From contig NZ_JAGXBY010000001.1 in NCBI RefSeq assembly GCF_018310345.1, positions 310,001 to 374,000 of the forward strand: a DNA stretch of 64,000 nucleotides, in the 5' to 3' direction. How positions within the stretch are numbered: position 1 is the first letter of the stretch; the number at the start of each line of letters is the position of its first letter. Source of the stretch: Ornithinibacillus massiliensis. Lineage in GTDB: Bacteria > Bacillota > Bacilli > Bacillales > Amphibacillaceae. The notes below the pieces were generated by a model, which was not told where the DNA came from, did not search any database, and saw nothing but the letters and a program-made list of their open reading frames with translations. Positions 27,276 through 36,016 of the stretch are shown here, one piece after another. A program made the translations under genes and the position numbers.

Positions 27276-27318
27276 AAACTAATCCCATCACCAATTAATT
27301 GTGATGGGGTTAGTTTAC
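27276..27318 (-). terminator. Terminator after amino-acid permease gene
   Basis: AACTAATCCCATCAC pairs with GTGATGGGGTTAGTT across 8 nt; T-rich on the minus strand beyond the stem. Confidence 0.85.
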
Positions 27319-27348
27319 TTCGCTTAGTACCAATTGAGGTAGCCGTCT

Positions 27349-28722
27349 CTATTTCATTAAACTATGTCGTTTTCCATAAGCAAAATAAATGATTATACCA
27401 ATCAAGAACCAAATTGCTGAAGCAACTAGCGTTTGATTTGATAGCTGCATCATTAAAAAGATGCACAGCACAAAGGATAAAATCGGAATCACCGGAAATA
27501 ATGGAACCTTAAAGCCGCCGGTTGGGATAGTGTTATTTCTACGTAGGAATAACACCCCTATGGATACAATAGTAAAGGCTAACAACGTACCTAAATTCGC
27601 CATCTCCGCCAGCTTAGATAATGGAATAAATCCTGCACAAAATGCTACTAAAATAGCAAAAATCCACGTGCTAAAAACCGGCGTGTTGCGGGCGTTTAGT
27701 TTACTCATGCTTCTTGGTAATAGCTGATCACGCCCAAGTGCAAATAGAAGCCTTGTCCCACCGTAGAGCAGTACAAGAATAACGGTAATCATCCCCGCTA
27801 TAGCCCCTAGTGAAACAAACCCAGCTACCCAATTTTGATTCACCATTCCCATTGCAAAACTAACTGGGTCACTAACATTCAACTCGGTATAAGATACCAT
27901 GCCAGTCAACACGAGTGATACCGCAATATATAATCCTGTACAAACAAGTAAGGAGCCGATAATTCCGATTGGCATGTTCTTCTGCGGATTTTTCACTTCT
28001 TCAGCAGCTGCTGATACCGCATCAAAGCCAAGGTAGGCAAAGAATACTAATGCAGCACCAGAAAAGACACCATTCCAGCCATACGGCATAAACGGCTGCC
28101 AGTTCTCCGGACGAACGTAGAAAAATCCAACTACAATAAATAGTAAAATGACGAACACTTTGACAAATACCATTATTTTATTTAAACGAGCAGATTCCTT
28201 CATGCCATAGGTTAACAAGAAAGCCAAGGCTAGCACGATGATAATGGCAGGCAAATTAACATAAGTACCCTCCTGTGGCTGGAAAGGTCCAGTCAATGCT
28301 TGAGGAATCGTAATATGGAATCCCTCTAATAAGGAAACAAAGTATGCAGACCATCCAGTTGCAACAGAAGCTCCCGCAAGACCATATTCCAGTACAAGTG
28401 CCCAGGCTACAATCCAAGCAACAATCTCACCAAATACAGTATAGCTATACGTGTAGGCACTTCCTGTAACTGGTACAGAGGAAGCGAACTCTGAATAACA
28501 CATCGCCGCAAAGGAGCACACAATAGCGGCAATAATAAAGGAATAAATAATAGCAGGACCAGAATGCAACGCAGCCACCGTACCAGGCAATATAAAAATA
28601 CCAGTACCTATAATAGCCCCGACACCTAGCATGATTAAATCAAATCCACCTAATGTCCGCTTTAATTGAACGTCTTTTTTCTCTAGTAGATCATGGATGT
28701 TTTTCTTTCTAAGCCTATTCAT
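27349..28722 (-). CDS. APC-family amino acid permease (YfnA/YhdG type)
   Basis: Membrane transporter of 457 residues with about twelve helices. The APC landmark near the N-terminus, LGGFDLIMLGVGAIIGTGIFILPGTVAA, contains the substrate-backbone-binding glycine motif GAIIGTGIF. FFAYLGFDAVSAAAEEVKNPQKNMP is the conserved cytoplasmic loop. It probably imports a cationic or branched amino acid. Start at the ATG at 28722 behind AGAGG. Single gene with a terminator. Confidence 0.9.
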   Translation of the reverse strand: MNRLRKKNIHDLLEKKDVQLKRTLGGFDLIMLGVGAIIGTGIFILPGTVAALHSGPAIIYSFIIAAIVCSFAAMCYSEFASSVPVTGSAYTYSYTVFGEIVAWIVAWALVLEYGLAGASVATGWSAYFVSLLEGFHITIPQALTGPFQPQEGTYVNLPAIIIVLALAFLLTYGMKESARLNKIMVFVKVFVILLFIVVGFFYVRPENWQPFMPYGWNGVFSGAALVFFAYLGFDAVSAAAEEVKNPQKNMPIGIIGSLLVCTGLYIAVSLVLTGMVSYTELNVSDPVSFAMGMVNQNWVAGFVSLGAIAGMITVILVLLYGGTRLLFALGRDQLLPRSMSKLNARNTPVFSTWIFAILVAFCAGFIPLSKLAEMANLGTLLAFTIVSIGVLFLRRNNTIPTGGFKVPLFPVIPILSFVLCIFLMMQLSNQTLVASAIWFLIGIIIYFAYGKRHSLMK

Positions 28723-28943
28723 ATTAAAACCTCTTTTTCCGTTAGTAATGAACAAAATAATAACTTATATTGTATTACATAAAAGAAAGAGGTACAAATC
28801 TTTTTTTAGCTGCTAGGAAAGCATCAAAATCTTTCCCAACACTATAAGAAAAAACTAACAAATTCACTAAAGTGAATATGAGCTTTTCTAAGATTAGTAC
28901 CCCTTTAAAATAGATATAACAGACATCGGGGAGTATACCGTTT

Positions 28944-30149
28944 TTATCTTCCCCAATAGGAGTGAATCAATGACTGATTTTGTCCTCTTGCAAAGACGTC
29001 AATCCGATTTGGTCCCCAAGAAACAGCTACAGGTGCTGAATCTAGTCTACCACCAAGGTCTTCCCAGTTTTCCCAGCGAGATCCATTCCATGATCGTTTG
29101 TATAGGCGATTACCAGTTCCGCGAACGAATACATCTAATCGGTTAGCTCGTCGAGAGGAGACAGCAGGTGCACTAGTTAAGGTGCCGCCAAGGTTTTCCC
29201 AATTGCTCCATCTCGAACCGTCCCACCACTTATGGATTAAATTGTTATTCTGCCCTCTTGCAAAGACATCAATCCGGTTCGGTCCCCAGGAAACGGCTGC
29301 AGGCTCAGAGTTTAAATTGCCACCAAGATCCTCCCACTCTTCCCAACGAGACCCATTCCATGTTCGTTTATATAGTCTATTTCCAGTACCGCGAACAAAT
29401 ACGTCTAACTGATTAGCTCTTCTGGAGGAAGCCGCAGGTCCGCTCGTTAGTGTCCCACCAAGGCTTTCCCAATCGCTCCACCTTGAACCATCCCACCACT
29501 TGTGGTAAAGGGCATTATCCGTTCCTCTGACAAAGACATCAATCCGATTTGGTCCCCAAGAGACCGCACCAGGTGCACTAGTTAAGACACCACCAAGGCT
29601 TTCCCAATCATTCCATCTCGAACCATCCCACCATTTATGATATAGCGCATTATCTGTACCACGAACAAATACATCTAAGCGATTGGCTTGCCAGGAAGCT
29701 ACAGCAGGTGCAGAGGTAAGTGTTCCACCTAAGTCCTCCCAGCTAGACCATCCTTGCCCAGGACTAGGAGCACCACCAGCTAATTGATCTAACGTAATTT
29801 GGATGACTCTTCTCATTACCTGATCGGCAACATTTTGAGGCACATTAAATTGTCTAAATATCAGGTTAAACCAAGGTACCTGCCTTTGGAATTGATTATA
29901 GATTTGATTAGCATTTTGATTGGTGTTCGCTTGGTTGACTGTGTAGTTGATCATAAAGAAAAAGACGTAATCAACTACTTGGCGATTCATCCCAGCATTT
30001 ACTAGCTGGTTGTATAGCGTATTATGTTCTGCTCGAATCGTTTGTAAAATTTGTTGAACAGTAGGCTGTTGTCTCATCTCGGTATATAATGGCTGACCAT
30101 AGAACTGTACTGGTACAAACTGTGGAAAATAATACTGATAATAAAACAT
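28944..30149 (-). CDS. Beta-propeller lectin-like protein (DUF346/PLL-type repeats)
   Basis: Protein of 401 residues in two parts. Residues 1-125 are helical and rich in Gln and Tyr (YYQYYFPQFVPVQFYGQPLY at the start). Residues 130-401 are five to six tandem repeats of about 48 residues, each with the pattern W-EDLGG-LTSAPAV-SW-N-R-DVFVRG-N-LYHKW. This matches the DUF346/PLL sugar-binding propeller. No signal peptide is visible, suggesting a spore-surface or released protein. DNA repeats follow the protein repeats, so the copy number may vary. RBS is GGAGG. Confidence 0.85.
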   Translation of the reverse strand: MFYYQYYFPQFVPVQFYGQPLYTEMRQQPTVQQILQTIRAEHNTLYNQLVNAGMNRQVVDYVFFFMINYTVNQANTNQNANQIYNQFQRQVPWFNLIFRQFNVPQNVADQVMRRVIQITLDQLAGGAPSPGQGWSSWEDLGGTLTSAPAVASWQANRLDVFVRGTDNALYHKWWDGSRWNDWESLGGVLTSAPGAVSWGPNRIDVFVRGTDNALYHKWWDGSRWSDWESLGGTLTSGPAASSRRANQLDVFVRGTGNRLYKRTWNGSRWEEWEDLGGNLNSEPAAVSWGPNRIDVFARGQNNNLIHKWWDGSRWSNWENLGGTLTSAPAVSSRRANRLDVFVRGTGNRLYKRSWNGSRWENWEDLGGRLDSAPVAVSWGPNRIDVFARGQNQSLIHSYWGR

Positions 30150-30320
30150 TCGCATTCCTCCGCTTTTTAACTAGAATATGCAGCGGGTTCATAACCTGAG
30201 AGTTAAACATAAGCCCATTTCACACGATTGTAAAAACTGTAATGATGTTATCGTTTTGGACATACATTTAATTATCAATATCTTAGGACAAGTAATATAG
30301 TGGAAGGGTGAGGATCTCTC

Positions 30321-30971
30321 TTGGAGCTGTTAGAGCCTTTAGTGAAAATATTAATGATTAATTTAATTCTAAGTGGTGACAATGCAATTGTTATTGCTAT
30401 GGCAAGTCGCAATTTAAGACAAGATTTAAAACAGAAGGCGATTGTCTGGGGAACTCTCGGGGCTGTTATCTTTCGAATCGCATTTACGGTTATTGTCATG
30501 TATCTATTAAAGCTGCCCTTTATCCATCTAATAGGAGGTATTTTACTACTATTTGTAGCGTATAAACTTCTAGTTGATAAAGAAGCAGAAGAGAACTCAG
30601 TGAAAGTGGGCAATTCCTTAAAGGAAGCTATCGTCATTATCATTTTTGCTGATGTATTAATGAGCTTAGATAATGTGTTAGGTATTGTAGCCGTGTCAGA
30701 GGGGAATATGATGCTGGTCATTGTCGGTATTATCTTGAGTATCCCAATTATGCTATTTGCTAGTCAATTTATATTACGAATGATGGAGCATTTCCCGATT
30801 GTTGTATATTTGGGGGCGGGTTTACTTGCCTGGACTGCCGGGGAAATGATGCTAGAAGAGGAATTTATCAAACAAAATGTTATCTCAGGAACTTCTATGG
30901 AACTGGCACTGCTAATTGGAATCATTATGGCAACCTTAACTATTGGTGGGTACCAAAGGAGATACCGGTAA
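30321..30971 (+). CDS. TerC-family membrane protein (YjbE-like)
   Basis: Integral membrane protein of 216 residues with about seven segments. Motifs NLILSGDNAIVIAMA near the N-terminus and DVLMSLDNVLGIVAVSEGN in the middle carry the paired acidic residues of the TerC/MeeF fold. Bacterial relatives help export manganese or metalate secreted enzymes. Start is a TTG at 30321 behind GTGAGGAT. No manganese riboswitch of the yybP-ykoY type was recognised upstream. Its neighbour region includes two manganese catalases 6 kb away, but a link is speculation. Confidence 0.85.
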   Translation: MELLEPLVKILMINLILSGDNAIVIAMASRNLRQDLKQKAIVWGTLGAVIFRIAFTVIVMYLLKLPFIHLIGGILLLFVAYKLLVDKEAEENSVKVGNSLKEAIVIIIFADVLMSLDNVLGIVAVSEGNMMLVIVGIILSIPIMLFASQFILRMMEHFPIVVYLGAGLLAWTAGEMMLEEEFIKQNVISGTSMELALLIGIIMATLTIGGYQRRYR

Positions 30972-30982
30972 ATACACTTTGA

Positions 30983-31025
30983 AAGCAGGCTCTTTCACAT
31001 GCTGTGGTGGGGCCTGCTATTTTTA
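30983..31025 (+). terminator. Terminator after terC-like gene
   Basis: AGCAGGC pairs with GCCTGCT and is followed by ATTTTT. Confidence 0.75.
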
Positions 31026-31120
31026 ACAAACAAAACATGTAAAAAAACAGGAATTAGCATTTTTTTACAGAATACTAGTATATATAAGTAAATTGGACTA
31101 GTGAGAGGGGGGAGATAGAA

Positions 31121-32653
31121 TTGGCCTTTTTAACATGTGGTAATGCTCAAATTCATTATGAAAAATTAGAATCAAGGGATCCTCGTGCTACTCAGACCAT
31201 TATATTCATCCACCCTACCGGATTAGACATGTATTGCTGGAACGAGATTATCCCGTTGTTCTTAGAGAACTATCATGTGGTTCGATACGATTTAAGGGGG
31301 CATGGGGACTCTACTGTAGGAGATGGTGATTTATCGATTTCCAGGCTAGCCGATGATATTCAATGCTTAGTGAATACATTGAAGCTAGATACGTATCATA
31401 TTGTCGCACAAGGATTTGGTGGTGTCAGTGCTATCGAATATGCTGCAAGAGGCTTCTCCGGATTGAAAACGTTAACACTACTTGCGGTTCCAGTTCATTT
31501 TCCAAGAGAACTTGGTAAAAAAATTGTAGCGGAACGAAAGATGCAAGTAAAGGGCCATGAGACTATGCTGCATAAGGCCCAGCTGATTATCGATAAGTTT
31601 ATGCTTTATCCTACACAGGAAAGGGTGGAGCGTATTCTTCATGCATTTGAAAAAGTGACTCCACATGTTTATTTTGAGATTTTTGATGTTGATTCATTAA
31701 ATCGTGCCCAACAGAATATCCAAAACGTGACTATTCCAATCTTAGTCTTATCTGGTTCAGATGATGAAACGTTTCCACCAGAACTAAACTCTGCCATCTT
31801 AAATTTTAATACAAATGCAAGGTATTATACAGTGCCCTATTCATCCTTCTTAATCCAGATGGACCAGCCAAATCTCATGGTAGAGTGGATTGGGAAATTC
31901 ATTATGAAGCATCAAAATAACATGATAAATCAAGAGATAGCTAGCTATGCTCAGACGCTATATGCAGAGATGTATCGTGAAATTAGAGAAAAGATGAAGG
32001 GGAAGGCAGAAGCGACATTGCCTACATTACAAGTAAACATCATGAAAGGCTTAGACGTTTTCTTAAATGGCAAACGATTAGTAGGTGGCTGGGGGCAAAG
32101 AAAGGCAAAACAAATTCTCATGTATCTGATCATCCAGCAATCGGTAACACGAGATGAGCTATGTGACTTAGTATGGCCTGATGTTGATTTAAAAACTGCT
32201 CGTAGTCGTTTACGTGTTTCGATTCACTATTTAAACAAACTATTAAACCCAATGTCAGATCATTACTTTTTACTCGTTACAGAAAGAGAGCATATTTTTC
32301 TACAAGCGAATATTGAATCGGATATTGTTTTACATGTTGCCGCAATTAAACGAGCACATCAGGAAACGGATATCGTAAAGAAAGTAGAACTGTATAAACG
32401 CATTGTGGCTGATCGAACAGAAAATCCCTTGCCTGGTTTATATGAGACTTGGTTTATCAATTATCGTAATTGGTTAGAAAAAGAATGGGTCGATATGGTC
32501 ATGTTCTTAAGTGATTATTATGAAAGCATAGGGGATATCAAGCAAGCGCTCTATTATTGTCAAATAGCCTTGGAATATTATATCGATGATTTTATGATAA
32601 TCAATCGCCAGGAATATTTAAAAAGTAAATTAGAGAAAATTAAAAATAGTTAA
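31121..32653 (+). CDS. Alpha/beta pseudohydrolase fused to SARP-type (BTAD) regulator
   Basis: Residues 1-260 follow the alpha/beta hydrolase fold (TIIFIHPTGLDMYCWNEIIP, RYDLRGHGDST, IPILVLSGSDDETFPP). At the nucleophile elbow the sequence is GFGGVS instead of GxSxG, and the terminal catalytic His is missing (SSFLIQMDQP). The domain is therefore likely a ligand binder, not an enzyme. Residues 310-395 form a winged helix (QRKAKQILMYLI, VTRDELCDLVWPDVDLKTARSRLRVSIHYL), and 395-510 the helical BTAD repeat region. This suggests a one-component regulator. Start is a TTG at 31121 behind GGGGGGAGA. Confidence 0.8.
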   Translation: MAFLTCGNAQIHYEKLESRDPRATQTIIFIHPTGLDMYCWNEIIPLFLENYHVVRYDLRGHGDSTVGDGDLSISRLADDIQCLVNTLKLDTYHIVAQGFGGVSAIEYAARGFSGLKTLTLLAVPVHFPRELGKKIVAERKMQVKGHETMLHKAQLIIDKFMLYPTQERVERILHAFEKVTPHVYFEIFDVDSLNRAQQNIQNVTIPILVLSGSDDETFPPELNSAILNFNTNARYYTVPYSSFLIQMDQPNLMVEWIGKFIMKHQNNMINQEIASYAQTLYAEMYREIREKMKGKAEATLPTLQVNIMKGLDVFLNGKRLVGGWGQRKAKQILMYLIIQQSVTRDELCDLVWPDVDLKTARSRLRVSIHYLNKLLNPMSDHYFLLVTEREHIFLQANIESDIVLHVAAIKRAHQETDIVKKVELYKRIVADRTENPLPGLYETWFINYRNWLEKEWVDMVMFLSDYYESIGDIKQALYYCQIALEYYIDDFMIINRQEYLKSKLEKIKNS

Positions 32654-32803
32654 AATGTAATGTTAGTGTAACGGGTCTGATGGTACGATATAGCTCGGAG
32701 AAGTAAGGGCGAAATAATTAGAAATAATACGTCACGTAGGTTTTCGGGAAAACCCAAGTGTAGCTCGAATACCTAGGTTAGCCTATTATAGGGGGGATAC
32801 TAT

Positions 32804-32956
32804 TTGAGCAATCATTTGGATCCAGAGTGGGTAATCTTAATATTGGAAGCGAAAAAGGCAGGTATCAGTATTGAGGAAATTCAAGCTTTTCTTAACCAAG
32901 ACCAGCAGTTTAATCAGAAGCTAGCAGACATTGAGCAACAAAAGATATATAAATAG
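32804..32956 (+). CDS. SinI-like anti-repressor peptide
   Basis: ORF of 50 residues with a TTG start at 32804 behind GGGGGGAT. The sequence LDPEWVILILEAKKAGISIE followed by EIQAFLNQ matches the SinI domain (B. subtilis LDQEWVELMVEAKEANISPE). SinI binds the repressor SinR and so relieves repression of biofilm genes. No sinR is adjacent here, so it may target a SinR elsewhere. It lies behind a 150-bp leader with hairpins (GGTTTTC-G-GAAAACC at about 32741-32757) and is closed by a terminator. The ORF was easy to miss because of size and start codon. Confidence 0.75.
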   Translation: MSNHLDPEWVILILEAKKAGISIEEIQAFLNQDQQFNQKLADIEQQKIYK

Positions 32957-32961
32957 GATTT

Positions 32962-32998
32962 TTGTCTTTTCTAGTAAGAGAAGGCATTTTTTTTTCGT
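32962..32998 (+). terminator. Terminator after sinI-like gene
   Basis: GTCTTTTCT pairs with AGAGAAGGC (with G-U pairs) and is followed by nine T residues. Confidence 0.75.
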
Positions 32999-33126
32999 TT
33001 TTCTTTAGAGGATTTGGAAAGAACAATAAGGCTAAGAAAAGTCGTCCTAATAGCAAGTTTTAGTTGAAATGTTAGTATGAATGAAATATAGTACAAATAT
33101 AAATTTGTGTAGAAGGAGAAAGCCTT

Positions 33127-33981
33127 ATGAAATTACGTGTATCAGCGGTTCAATACCACTTAGAAATAATAAATGCTTTTGAAGAATTTGCAGAACAGGT
33201 AACACACTATGTGAGAACCGCTGCAGAATATGAATCGGAATTTGTATTATTTCCGGAGTTTTTCACTACCCAATTGCTTTCCATTTCAGATGGCACGGTG
33301 AGTCTAGTGGATGAGCTACCTAATTATACAAAACAGTATATCGAGTTGTTTAAAGGTCTAGCAAAAGAGACAGGTATGCACATTATCGGTGGTACACATG
33401 TTACTCGAAAAGAAGATAAATTGTATAATACAGCACATCTTTTTTATCCAGATGGGCGTGTAGCAGAGCAAGCGAAGCTACACATGACCCCAACGGAGAA
33501 AAAGGATTGGAATATCACACCTGGTGAATCGATTCAAATTTTTGAAACGGAAAAAGGAAAAATTGCGTTGTTAACCTGCTATGATATGGAATTTCCTGAA
33601 ATAGTCCGAATGGTTCGTGGCATGGGGGCAGATGTTATCTTTGCTCCATCTTGTACGGATGATTTACATGGTTTTAATCGTGTTCGCTATACCTGTCACG
33701 CCCGTACGATTGAGAATCAGGTATATGTTGTCACAACAGGTACGGTTGGAGCATTACGCAATGTTGACTTTATGCGTGCCAATTACGGGCAAGCGGCAGT
33801 TATCACACCGAATGATATTCCATTTCCTAAAAACGGCATCCTCATGGAGGGTGAATTTAATCACGATATGATTATTACTGCAGATCTCGATCTTGATCTT
33901 TTATATAAGGTACGGGAAGAAGGATCTGTAACAACATGGAACGATAGACGCTTAGACTTATATCCAGACCTTAGTAAATAA
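33127..33981 (+). CDS. Carbon-nitrogen hydrolase (nitrilase superfamily)
   Basis: Protein of 284 residues with the Glu-Lys-Cys triad: E in FVLFPEFFT, K in EQAKLHMTPTEK, C in IALLTCYDMEFPE. The N-terminus KLRVSAVQYHLEII is typical. It resembles the nitrilase half of the B. subtilis YhcX protein, whose other half is a GNAT acetyltransferase. Here the GNAT gene follows 17 bp later, so a two-gene version of that fusion is likely. The amide substrate is unknown. RBS is AGAAGGAG. Confidence 0.88.
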   Translation: MKLRVSAVQYHLEIINAFEEFAEQVTHYVRTAAEYESEFVLFPEFFTTQLLSISDGTVSLVDELPNYTKQYIELFKGLAKETGMHIIGGTHVTRKEDKLYNTAHLFYPDGRVAEQAKLHMTPTEKKDWNITPGESIQIFETEKGKIALLTCYDMEFPEIVRMVRGMGADVIFAPSCTDDLHGFNRVRYTCHARTIENQVYVVTTGTVGALRNVDFMRANYGQAAVITPNDIPFPKNGILMEGEFNHDMIITADLDLDLLYKVREEGSVTTWNDRRLDLYPDLSK

Positions 33982-33998
33982 GAAGGGACTGAAGCCTT

Positions 33999-34664
33999 AT
34001 GCGTTACCGTAAGCAGCTCTATTTAAAAAGTGACAATGGCTTTGAGGAAGCAGTAGTTAGGAATTATACGCGGGAAGACTTTGATGAGTTGATAACGATT
34101 CAGTCGGAAAGTTTCCCTCCTCCTTTTCCACCGGAGCTTTGGTGGAATAAAGCACAATTAGAAAATCACATTACTTTATTCCCTGAAGGTGCTTTATGTG
34201 TGGAAGTAAATGGGGTACTGGCAGGTTCCATGACCGGATTAATAGTGAACTTTGATCCAGAACATCCAGAACACACATGGGAAGAGATTACCGACGATGG
34301 GTATATTCGTAATCATAATCCGAATGGTAATACCTTGTATGTCGTTGATATCTGTATTCGACCAGCCTTTCGTAAATTAGCGCTAGGGAAATTGCTCATG
34401 CAAGCTATGTACGAGGTGGTCATTTATAAGGATTTAGACCGTTTGATTGGTGGGGGAAGAATGCCTGGGTATCGGAAGCATGCAGAGCGGTTATCCGCTG
34501 AAGCGTATATAGAGGAAGTAGTTTCAGGTAAACGGAAGGATCCAGTGATTACCTTTTTATTAAATGCTGGTAGAGTACCCATCGGTGTTGTAGCGAATTA
34601 TTTGGAGGATGAAGAATCCTTGAATTACGCTGCACTAATGGAGTGGAAAAACCCATTTAAATAG
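33999..34664 (+). CDS. GNAT-family N-acetyltransferase
   Basis: Protein of 221 residues: YTREDFDELITIQSESFPPP opens the GNAT fold, and VDICIRPAFRKLALGKLLMQAMYEVV contains the acetyl-CoA pyrophosphate loop (R-K-L-A-L-G-K instead of the usual Q/RxxGxG/A). The C-terminus (PVITFLLNAGRVPIGVVANYLEDEESLNYAALMEWKNP) matches the GNAT part of YhcX. It is 17 bp behind the nitrilase gene and probably works with it. The substrate is not known. Confidence 0.85.
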   Translation: MRYRKQLYLKSDNGFEEAVVRNYTREDFDELITIQSESFPPPFPPELWWNKAQLENHITLFPEGALCVEVNGVLAGSMTGLIVNFDPEHPEHTWEEITDDGYIRNHNPNGNTLYVVDICIRPAFRKLALGKLLMQAMYEVVIYKDLDRLIGGGRMPGYRKHAERLSAEAYIEEVVSGKRKDPVITFLLNAGRVPIGVVANYLEDEESLNYAALMEWKNPFK

Positions 34665-34685
34665 ATTGGTTGGGGAGGGAGAAAC

Positions 34686-35297
34686 ATGTTTGAACCATTT
34701 ATCCACGGTGCTCTTTTAGCATTTGGCTTAATCCTTCCTTTAGGCATTCAAAATATATTCATTTTCAATCAAGGTGCCACACAAAGTCGTTTCAGTAAAG
34801 CTTTACCAGCCGTCCATAACAGCTGCCATTTGTGATACATTACTTATCTCCTTAGCTGTTGCTGGCGTTTCAGTAGTGGTTTTACGTGTCGAGGGGATGG
34901 AGCAGCTTCTATCGTTAATTGGTTTTTTCTTTCTAATGTATATGGGATGGATCATGTGGAAAAGCAATCCACAAGATGGACAAAATGAGATTGGTCCATA
35001 CTCGGCTAGACGTCAAATAACATTTGCCGCTTCGGTATCCCTATTGAACCCACATGCAATATTAGATACTATTGGTGTGATTGGCACGAGCTCGGTAGTT
35101 TATGATGCACATGAAAAAGTAGTGTTTGCTTTTGCTAGTTTTTAATATCATGGCTATGGTTTTTTGGATTGGCATTAGTGGGAAGCAGGGTGAGTCAATG
35201 GATGAAGTCAGCGAGTCTAATAAAACGATTTAACCAGGGTTCGGCCTTCATTATTTGGGGCATGGCAATCTATCTTGTATACCGGGTATTTATATAG
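34686..35297 (+). pseudogene. LysE/ArgO amino acid exporter, two frameshifts
   Basis: Read across three frames it gives a full LysE-type exporter: MFEPFIHGALLAFGLILPLG with NIFIFNQGA; then TAAICDTLLISLAVAG to SLLNPHAILDTIGVIG; then SWLWFFGLALVGSRVSQW to GMAIYLVYRVFI. Shift one is an extra C near 34814 (GTCCATAACA). Shift two is a missing T in the run at 35137-35141. Both are at homopolymers, so they could be sequencing errors or phase variation as well as decay. RBS and terminator are intact. Function when whole: export of lysine or arginine-like amino acids. Confidence 0.88.
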
Positions 35298-35335
35298 AGC
35301 CTTCCTAGGTTAATCTAGGAAGGCTCTTGTCATTT
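35297..35335 (+). terminator. Terminator after lysE-like gene
   Basis: Perfect 12-bp stem GAGCCTTCCTAG with CTAGGAAGGCTC, 6-nt loop, then TTGTCATTTT. Confidence 0.85.
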
Positions 35336-35490
35336 TATTCGTTTTCACCTTCACCGTCTTCTGTTTCTTGTTGCTCTGTGCCGTTATCGTCTGTCGCTGG
35401 ATCTTCGTCATCATCTGCTGCGCATCCAAATAATACCCCAGTTGAAAGCATCATGATTAATAAAGTAAGTAATAATTTTTTCAGCTTCAC
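35335..35490 (-). CDS. Small acidic lipoprotein
   Basis: ORF of 51 residues from a GTG at 35490 behind GAGGTGAT. The N-terminus is a lipoprotein signal (KKLLLTLLIMMLSTGVLFGC) with lipobox LFGC; the mature part is about 27 residues, almost all Asp, Glu, Thr, Asn and Gln. It would sit on the outside of the membrane as a short acidic peptide. Function is unknown. The strong signal and RBS argue against chance. Confidence 0.75.
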   Translation of the reverse strand: MKLKKLLLTLLIMMLSTGVLFGCAADDDEDPATDDNGTEQQETEDGEGENE

Positions 35491-36016
35491 CTAGATCACC
35501 TCGTTTAAATTAAATATTTGTTTCATCTTTCATTGTACAGACCAATTGTTAAGGATTATTTAAGCGGATGTAAAAATATTAACTGAATATTTTGTCGATT
35601 AATAATACCTTTATACTAGTTTTGCAGATCATATAGGCGGAAATTCATGGATTTGAGGGAGGACTTTTGGCTGAGTTGGGATTTCATTACTTGCAGTGCC
35701 AGTAGTTGTGGTGGAGATGAATGATAGGAGGCATCAATTTATCTCTGGGAGTTGGATATACTAAAAAACTATTTAGACTCAATAGTATACTGACCCAAAA
35801 TACAATATTCAGAGACATTTGTCCGGATATTCTAGAAGTAATCTCAGTGAAACTTCAGTTTTTTTTTAGCCTAGCCGTTTTCCGCCAGTTGGAATATATT
35901 TTTGGAATTCAGAGGCTAATAATTGATCAAAATTCCTCAAAGTATTTTTAAAGTACGGTCTTTTCAGTCTTGTAATAAAAAGGTAACTATGTGGAAACCT
36001 AAAACGAGGTGATATT
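35491..36016. other. Intergenic region without a recognisable gene
   Basis: About 526 bp. A 76-codon frame starting at 35721 lacks support from composition or similarity. TATACT-like boxes occur near 35615, but no unit can be defined. May include decayed coding sequence. Confidence 0.4.

Noticed and set aside
30180..30320. Possible yybP-ykoY manganese riboswitch before the terC-like gene
   Set aside because: No conserved loop sequences of that riboswitch were found.
31478..31666. Frames inside the pseudohydrolase and other large genes on the opposite strand
   Set aside because: Shadow frames of clearly coding genes.
35721..35951. 76-codon ORF in the gap after the lipoprotein gene
   Set aside because: Weak protein-like character, no similarity noticed, although GATAGGAGG-like bases lie nearby.
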